This document shows positions 59,301-64,000 of a DNA stretch of 64,000 nucleotides, one piece after another. The stretch spans positions 248,001-312,000 of the forward strand of contig SHMX01000004.1 in the NCBI GenBank assembly GCA_008080745.1, in the 5' to 3' direction. Origin of the DNA: Candidatus Thorarchaeota archaeon (GTDB lineage: Archaea; Asgardarchaeota; Thorarchaeia; Thorarchaeales; Thorarchaeaceae). The notes below the pieces were generated by a model. It ran no database searches and was not told the DNA's origin. It saw only the letters and a program-made list of their open reading frames with translations. The position numbers were made by a program, and so were the translations under genes. Positions within the stretch are counted from its first letter, which is position 1. Every line of letters starts with the position of its first letter.

Positions 59301-60491
59301 CTATATTATCGCTGTCAATTCCTCCATTGCGTTTTCCTCCAGATTTGCAACATGATGAAGCTTCTCTATGATTGGTTCAATTATTGATTGAAATCCAACA
59401 ATCTCTCTTTCAGCAGCCTGTGCAATCAAGGATGGTACCTCTTTTGCTAATTCTTCAGCATCTTTTACTCCAATAATTCCTTTAGTTTCTAGTATCTCAT
59501 TTACTTCGAATTGGATCTCTCTAAGTCTACCTAGAGCTTCAAATTCTTCAGGTAGAAATGCATTGGCTATTTCAGTCCAGATATCCGAGATTTTGGCATA
59601 TTCTCTTGACATTCTTCTCAGGTCTGAGTTCTTGAGAATATCAGCTGATTCTGAAAGAAAATCTGAATATAGTCTTCGGAAGAGTGCACCACCACTACCT
59701 CCCGTTTCGATGTAGATGTAGTGCTCCATCATTGCTCTTACGAGAGTTCTTGAGTTCTCAATAAACCCTGGATATTTAGGCAGTTCCCGTGCCCACTTTC
59801 TCATTCCTTCACAACCCATATTCTTGATTGGGGGATTGAGCATATATTCAGAATTATCCTTGATTGCGAAAGGTATCAACTGTTCCCAATTTGGTAGATT
59901 TTCAGGAAATGTGATATGCAGCATTTGATTTTTTGCTGGAAATGGTTGATGTTTTGATGCTCTAGCTTGTTGCAACCTAGAGAGTGGCATGGTTACTATT
60001 CCATCAAATCTATCTGATAGATAAACTTCGTTTTTAGGTTCATCTATACCAACTACTAGAAGGGTATGTTGGCCAAAATGATCTTCTTCTCCTGTCATAA
60101 GATGCGGTAGATATGCCATATCTGCGCAGATGAAAACAGGTTGGCCTTTTTCAAGAACGGACTTGAGATGAATGTGAGCACGTTTTACACTTGCTGTATT
60201 GAGAACCTTCCAACTCCCCCCTAATCTGTCCACGATTCTTCCAATTAGTCCAGGAAATTTTCCACTATTCATTCCACCTGCAAAAGGTGCATGCATTCTC
60301 TTCATATACCAATATATGAAACCTAATCCGGATCCTATACCTACTAACATTGGTTCCGATATCTTCAGTCTATAGTAGTTCATCTGTCTTTGGAGTGCGC
60401 TAGTCTGACAGTTCTGTCCTCCTCCATAATGCTCAAAGTCGAGAATTATTACATCTTCATTTATTCCTGCAGGTGTGAATTCCTTTCCCAT
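59301..60491 (-). CDS. BtrH-type C39-like protein with DUF4872-like C-terminus
   Basis: The N-terminal half has the BtrH/C39-like papain-fold pattern: EHYGGGQNCQTSALQRQM carries the candidate nucleophile Cys29, GIGSGLGFIYWYMKRM follows, and the EDHFGQHTLLVVGIDEP stretch carries the His and YLSDRFDG the Asp. The C-terminal half (about 230-396) is helical with the GGSGGALFRRLYSDFLSESA segment typical of DUF4872. BtrH itself transfers an acyl chain from a carrier protein in butirosin synthesis, so an acyltransferase, peptidase or amidase role is possible. It lies six bases after the PadR gene, with the strong ribosome-binding site AGGTGACGT, so the two form an operon. Confidence 0.75.
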   Translation of the reverse strand: MGKEFTPAGINEDVIILDFEHYGGGQNCQTSALQRQMNYYRLKISEPMLVGIGSGLGFIYWYMKRMHAPFAGGMNSGKFPGLIGRIVDRLGGSWKVLNTASVKRAHIHLKSVLEKGQPVFICADMAYLPHLMTGEEDHFGQHTLLVVGIDEPKNEVYLSDRFDGIVTMPLSRLQQARASKHQPFPAKNQMLHITFPENLPNWEQLIPFAIKDNSEYMLNPPIKNMGCEGMRKWARELPKYPGFIENSRTLVRAMMEHYIYIETGGSGGALFRRLYSDFLSESADILKNSDLRRMSREYAKISDIWTEIANAFLPEEFEALGRLREIQFEVNEILETKGIIGVKDAEELAKEVPSLIAQAAEREIVGFQSIIEPIIEKLHHVANLEENAMEELTAII

Positions 60492-60497
60492 TTTACG

Positions 60498-61142
60498 TCA
60501 CCTTTTCTTGAATGGAATTTTGCAATCTTTACTACTGATTTCATTAAGAAATTTCTCAATCCATTGTTTCTCAGCTTGTAGAGTAAATAGAGGTCTCTCA
60601 AACAACGCACGAACAAGGGGTAGATTCTCCAGGTCCTCCTCCTTCATTAAAGGCCCCTCCTTCATGAGGTTTCCTTTTATCATGGTTTCAAGCAAGTCTC
60701 TATCACTTAGAATATGCACATTTGACTTGAGAAAGGTAATGCGTTCTTCTAGTCTTTCTAAATAGGTTTCAAGTGCGGCTACCGCTTCCTCTTTTGCGAG
60801 TTGCATCATTGAAGAAATTCCAAGATCCAAAAGATGTGTTCGTTTTGGGGGATTTGATAGACACTCTATAATTTGCTCTCTAAGAATCTTCTCACCCTGT
60901 TTGGTCAAGGAATATGTCTTTTTTGAGGACTGAATTTTTTCATCGCCTTTTGCTCCCTGAATCAAATTTCTCTTTTCCAATTCTGACAATGCCTTGTAGA
61001 CTGATGAGAATTTCACGTCCAACCAGTTATCATAACCTCTATCTCGAAGAAGATTATTGATTTCATAACCATACTTAGCCCCTGTGGCAACAAGTGACAG
61101 AACTGCCAAGTATGTTGTTGGTAATAGCTTCGAATCAGGCAT
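60498..61142 (-). CDS. PadR-family transcriptional regulator
   Basis: The winged-helix N-terminus reads YLAVLSLVATGAKYGYEINN, then VKFSSVYKALSELEKRNLIQ and YSLTKQGEKILREQI, matching PadR. A C-terminal dimerisation helix pair follows (EEAVAALETYLERLEERITF). It is first in an operon with the BtrH-like gene. Two perfect palindromes just upstream overlap its promoter and are the likely autoregulatory operator. The effector is unknown; PadR proteins often sense phenolic acids, drugs or cell-envelope stress. The 214-residue length fits the longer PadR class. Confidence 0.93.
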   Translation of the reverse strand: MPDSKLLPTTYLAVLSLVATGAKYGYEINNLLRDRGYDNWLDVKFSSVYKALSELEKRNLIQGAKGDEKIQSSKKTYSLTKQGEKILREQIIECLSNPPKRTHLLDLGISSMMQLAKEEAVAALETYLERLEERITFLKSNVHILSDRDLLETMIKGNLMKEGPLMKEEDLENLPLVRALFERPLFTLQAEKQWIEKFLNEISSKDCKIPFKKR

Positions 61143-61158
61143 TGCAAATCAATCCATT

Positions 61159-61196
61159 ATTATGTTGGCATAATTATAATATTATGCTGGCATAAT
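61159..61196. promoter_or_regulatory. Tandem 16-bp palindromic operator of the PadR operon
   Basis: ATTATGTTGGCATAAT (61159-61174) and ATTATGCTGGCATAAT (61181-61196) are each perfect ATTATG-N4-CATAAT inverted repeats. Their centres are 22 bases apart, about two DNA turns, so two dimers would bind the same face. They lie 17 to 54 bases from the padR ATG and overlap the AT-rich promoter region. Confidence 0.75.
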
Positions 61197-61414
61197 AGGA
61201 TAAAAACCTTTTCTTCAAATGCTCTGTAAGACTCTGCACAATCTATCTATGACGGTAAGAGATCCGCTTTTTCATAGGAGAAAAAGTAAAACAATAGATT
61301 TGAAGATCTACTTAGAATATCTACACTTTCTTCTTACAAATCATTCATTCAAATTCATCTTTAAAAAACAAATAATCTATTGGTTGTTTGTGTGTATATT
61401 TTAATTATTGAAAC

Positions 61415-61729
61415 ATGACTGCGATACATTATTATAAAACTAAGCGAATTATATACCCGGAGATTGCATTGGTGAGTTTCATAGGTGAAGGGGCTTCAAT
61501 TAATGACCCTATTCGTATAGTCGATGTTGTAACACATTTTGAGGCAATTGATGCGGAATATCATTTATTACGTGAATTGCACGGAAAAAAAGACGAGGAC
61601 TGGTTCTTGATAAAACAAACCTTACTATCAGAACAAGGCCGATACATTGATGTGCTTGATATTCAGTTGGCAGATGGTACATTGATGTCGATATTTTTTG
61701 ATATAACCGAATTTTGGGGAAAATTCTGA
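61415..61729 (+). CDS. 104-residue protein, unknown
   Basis: The product begins MTAIHYYKTKRIIYPEIALV and looks like a compact alpha/beta protein (VVTHFEAIDAEYHLLREL, then DVLDIQLADGTLMSIFFDI). It has no membrane segment or Cys pair and resembles no family I know. An AT-rich stretch, TATATTTTAATTATTG, lies just upstream of the ATG, so the transcript may be short-leadered. It is followed by a perfect hairpin terminator and converges on the RidA gene. Confidence 0.55.
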   Translation: MTAIHYYKTKRIIYPEIALVSFIGEGASINDPIRIVDVVTHFEAIDAEYHLLRELHGKKDEDWFLIKQTLLSEQGRYIDVLDIQLADGTLMSIFFDITEFWGKF

Positions 61730-61747
61730 AGAGCCTGATTGGCTCTT
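61729..61747 (+). terminator. Hairpin terminator between convergent genes
   Basis: AAGAGCC-TGATT-GGCTCTT is a perfect seven-base-pair stem that overlaps the stop codon of the 61415 gene. It is followed by TCAGTTATTT and lies eight bases before the end of the convergent RidA gene. Confidence 0.6.
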
Positions 61748-61755
61748 TCAGTTAT

Positions 61756-62139
61756 TTATGCCAATGCAATGAGTTGAACTTCAATATCGACATCTTTTGG
61801 AAGTCTAGCAACTTCAACCGCAGCTCTTGCTGGTGGATTGTCTTTGAACCATTTTGCATATTCTTCATTCATTTCGTTGAAGTCATCCATATTCTTCAGG
61901 AATACTGTGACTTTGACCACTTTTTCCAATGTTGACCCCGCCTCGATCAGAACTTGTTGGAGATTAGCCAATACTTGCTTTGTTTGATCTGTGATAGATC
62001 CTGTTACCATCTTCTCGGTTTCAGGGTTGAAGGGTATCTGTCCTGAACAGAAAACAAAACCATTCGCCTTGATTGCCTGAGAATAAGGACCTATTGCTTT
62101 GGGAGCCTTATCTGTGGAAACTATTTCACGTGACATCAT
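61756..62139 (-). CDS. ridA: RidA/YjgF/YER057c family enamine/imine deaminase
   Basis: RidA hydrolyses reactive enamine and imine intermediates such as 2-aminoacrylate released by PLP enzymes. The sequence has IVSTDKAPKAIGPYSQAIKA at the N-terminus, FCSGQIPFNPETEKM, and the catalytic Arg in PPARAAVEVARLPKDVDIEV. At 127 residues it is the standard length of the trimeric family. It is encoded alone, convergent with the 61415 gene, and starts at the ATG at 62139. Confidence 0.95.
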   Translation of the reverse strand: MMSREIVSTDKAPKAIGPYSQAIKANGFVFCSGQIPFNPETEKMVTGSITDQTKQVLANLQQVLIEAGSTLEKVVKVTVFLKNMDDFNEMNEEYAKWFKDNPPARAAVEVARLPKDVDIEVQLIALA

Positions 62140-62492
62140 TATTCACATGTTCAAGAAATACATTCTTGACTTTAATCTAACGTATGGTGGTCCCAGCTCT
62201 TCTACCTCTTCTCAATTTTTCTGGCTATTTGGATTGATAGTATTCTAACAAATAGATTGTTTAGAATAACGTTTCATTGAATATGCGGGATATAAATCAA
62301 CAATTTCTATATAAGTGACAAAATTCTGAGATGGGTAATCGGTTTCAGTTAGGGGCTGAAACATATTAGAGATATAGGGATTCGCGTTTGGATCAATGGA
62401 ATATTGGTCGTCATAGGTGGAGATGTGAATACGTTCAATCACCAATACATTGGCAGTCGGAACCCTATTTCTATTTCTGGAGGAATCCTTTC
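62140..62492. other. Intergenic stretch between ridA and the right-edge gene
   Basis: These 353 bases separate the divergent ridA and the secreted-protein gene. A minus-strand open frame of 84 codons (62245-62499) fills much of the gap, but it overlaps the start and ribosome-binding site of the plus-strand gene, has no good ribosome-binding site of its own, and resembles no family. I do not call it. The rest is AT-rich promoter-like sequence with nothing I can name. Confidence 0.35.
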
Positions 62493-64000
62493 TTGACATA
62501 CCGTGTTACTTCGTACAGAGTGGGTGTTATTGGTATAATTGCTTTGTTGTTAATTTCATCATTTGCCTTACCATCTGCCGCTATGCCAATTGAACATTCA
62601 TCTAACGAATCAACGATTGCAGAACATCAACCGTCTGTTTTGATTCTCTATGATTCTGGAGATACAGACTTAACAGCTTGTGCTGTTACGATTCGTACTG
62701 TTGTTTTTGATTCGGGAATACCCACGAGAATTCTTGGTGTTCAATCATATTCGTTCTTAGAATATGCTCTTTGTTGTGAAGCAGCAGAGATTATTATCTA
62801 CGTATTCCAGAGCAATTCTTATGGAATAATAATCCGTGATCAGGAGGTAAGTTGGAGTGACTTAACCTCTACGGTTAGTATATACTCGGATGTTGAACAT
62901 ATCGTGCCTTTGGGGAATTCAAATGAGATGAAGAAGATTAATCCAAATTCACCTAATCTTCATACCGAAACCGCCAATGTTGTAGACCTTAGATTAGCAC
63001 AAATATTCTCACTCTGGATCACTGCTGAGATTCTTGTAGATTATCCAAGCAAAACTGTACAGGAAAAAGGAAGAGAACTTCGCAATGTAGTGATGCATGA
63101 CTTTTGTGACAATATTAGCGAATTGATGTCTAAGAGTGCTTTTCCTGATGTATCAACTGGTGAAGATATTCCCGATCCGATAACTGATCCGCGATTGACA
63201 GAAACTTGGTCTGAAGTGATTCCGCAGTATGATGAAGAAGGAACTGAACTAAAACCCATACTCCGGCTATCATCAGAATCTGCACAGGATGAAGAGAGCG
63301 AGTATATCAGCCTTCGTGACATGACCCCTACTAGTGGAATCGGTGGAGCTATTGGCTGGGTTCTTGACCATTTACTCTCTGCAATTACAGGACAAGGAAT
63401 GGAAGATCTTCAGTTGAATATGGACGCAGCTAAGAATATCGTAGCTAAGATGGATTCAATTGTAGAAGATGTCCGACTTGATATTATTGACTGGTTTAAG
63501 GACAAAGGGTATAATGTGACAATGGCTAATATCTCTACAGCTATACCTCAGTTACTTCAAAGTGACATGTTTGAACTCTGGTCATTATCTGATCAATTAA
63601 TTCTTGACGCATGGTATGAAGCTGATGATTGGATTACTGAATTTATTGAACGAATTGTTGCTACACCTGTTCAGACTGATCTCAAGGGGCTTATACCTGT
63701 CTTTCTCTTTCGATTAGGAACACCCCTGAATCTTGGTTCCTCTTTTGCAAGTTTTGGTGCTGTCCTCCGCATCAAAGTTTTGCCAACCTTTGAGATTGAC
63801 AAGACTTTCTTTAAATCGTTCATGAATGACGTTATTTTTGGCAATGACACACTTGCCGCTTTAAATGATACAGAGGCGGCTTTTACTGAAGTTCACAAAT
63901 TTATTGATGTAATTCCGATAATGGATATCGACTTGGGTGTCTGTGCCTTTTTACCGAAGCAAAGCACATGGACCAAAGCGTTACTTGATGGGTTCACCCT
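62493..64000 (+). CDS. Secreted/surface protein, C-terminal part outside window
   Basis: I read an open frame from a TTG at 62493, with GGAGGAA about eight bases upstream, to the window edge without a stop: 502 codons and counting. It begins with a signal peptide (VIGIIALLLISSFALPSAA). The next region is beta/alpha (SVLILYDSGDTDLTACAVTI), then an acidic linker (about 210-275), then a Gly-rich hydrophobic stretch (GIGGAIGWVLDHLLSAITG) and a helical region. I recognise no family. The first domain's VLILYDSGD strand and IIIYVFQSN suggest a Rossmann-like fold. The frame was confirmed by hand translation; a C-terminal anchor is expected but lies outside. Confidence 0.7.
   Translation, partial: MTYRVTSYRVGVIGIIALLLISSFALPSAAMPIEHSSNESTIAEHQPSVLILYDSGDTDLTACAVTIRTVVFDSGIPTRILGVQSYSFLEYALCCEAAEIIIYVFQSNSYGIIIRDQEVSWSDLTSTVSIYSDVEHIVPLGNSNEMKKINPNSPNLHTETANVVDLRLAQIFSLWITAEILVDYPSKTVQEKGRELRNVVMHDFCDNISELMSKSAFPDVSTGEDIPDPITDPRLTETWSEVIPQYDEEGTELKPILRLSSESAQDEESEYISLRDMTPTSGIGGAIGWVLDHLLSAITGQGMEDLQLNMDAAKNIVAKMDSIVEDVRLDIIDWFKDKGYNVTMANISTAIPQLLQSDMFELWSLSDQLILDAWYEADDWITEFIERIVATPVQTDLKGLIPVFLFRLGTPLNLGSSFASFGAVLRIKVLPTFEIDKTFFKSFMNDVIFGNDTLAALNDTEAAFTEVHKFIDVIPIMDIDLGVCAFLPKQSTWTKALLDGFT

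Noticed and set aside
62245-62499. Minus-strand 84-codon frame upstream of the right-edge gene
   Set aside because: It overlaps the ribosome-binding site and start of the signal-peptide-bearing gene, has no good ribosome-binding site and no recognisable motif. The composition is not absurd, so it stays a weak possibility.

Overview
The window reads as chromosomal DNA of an archaeon, most likely an Asgard archaeon of the Thorarchaeia type. PurP genes (archaeal AICAR formylation), AT-rich archaeal-type promoters with short or absent leaders, a type 2 isopentenyl-diphosphate isomerase and a GTP-dependent PEP carboxykinase point to Archaea. A 7TM protein ending in a roadblock/longin-like domain, a CetZ/FtsZ-type tubulin homologue next to long coiled-coil and propeller proteins, and many membrane-anchored surface propeller proteins point to Asgard. 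The lineage is inferred from gene content, not from a phylogenetic marker. I saw no rRNA, tRNA, CRISPR array, insertion sequence or prophage. Coding density is high, and several convergent pairs meet within a few bases.

Layout. 1-8.7 kb (mostly minus strand): an edge-truncated D-2-hydroxyacid dehydrogenase, the 7TM/roadblock-like protein, a membrane-anchored sensor-like protein, pckG, two double-GNAT proteins and a histidine phosphatase. 8.9-25.9 kb is rich in surface and membrane genes: a seven-bladed propeller, polytopic proteins, a 49-residue membrane protein, two GNATs, a radical SAM/SPASM enzyme, a 1025-residue anchored propeller/PPC/calcium-repeat protein, a C39-like protease, a solute-binding protein whose two halves are in swapped order, a YyaL/SPATA20-type protein and a metallo-beta-lactamase-fold protein. 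26-31.2 kb: a TGT/DpdA-like transglycosylase paralogue, a PRC-barrel-like protein, a thioredoxin-like protein, an amidohydrolase, an SCP2-like protein and an AcuC-type deacetylase.

31.5-43.9 kb is one ten-gene minus-strand purine operon: purN-purF-purP-purP2-purC/S-purQ-purL-purE/M-purD-guaA. It covers nearly the whole path from PRPP to GMP. Two of its genes are fusions: PurE with PurM, and PurC with PurS. The first and committed enzyme, PurF, is followed by two PurP paralogues, one lacking the glycine-rich loop.

44-47.5 kb holds type 2 IPP isomerase (ether-lipid precursor supply), a cysteine-tailed protein and a stand-alone ADP-forming acyl-CoA synthetase alpha subunit. 47.7-56.1 kb is the most striking part. 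A minus-strand operon encodes a 900-residue helical coiled-coil protein, a CetZ/FtsZ-like GTPase and a 363-residue partner. Diverging from it is a propeller plus coiled-coil protein, which converges on a TPR protein. I propose this as an uncharacterised cytoskeletal or shape-control module. 56.3-64 kb: a surface protein with three molybdopterin-oxidoreductase-like repeats, a BtrH/C39-like protein in an operon with a PadR regulator whose upstream region holds two perfect 16-bp palindromes, RidA, and a secreted protein cut by the right edge.
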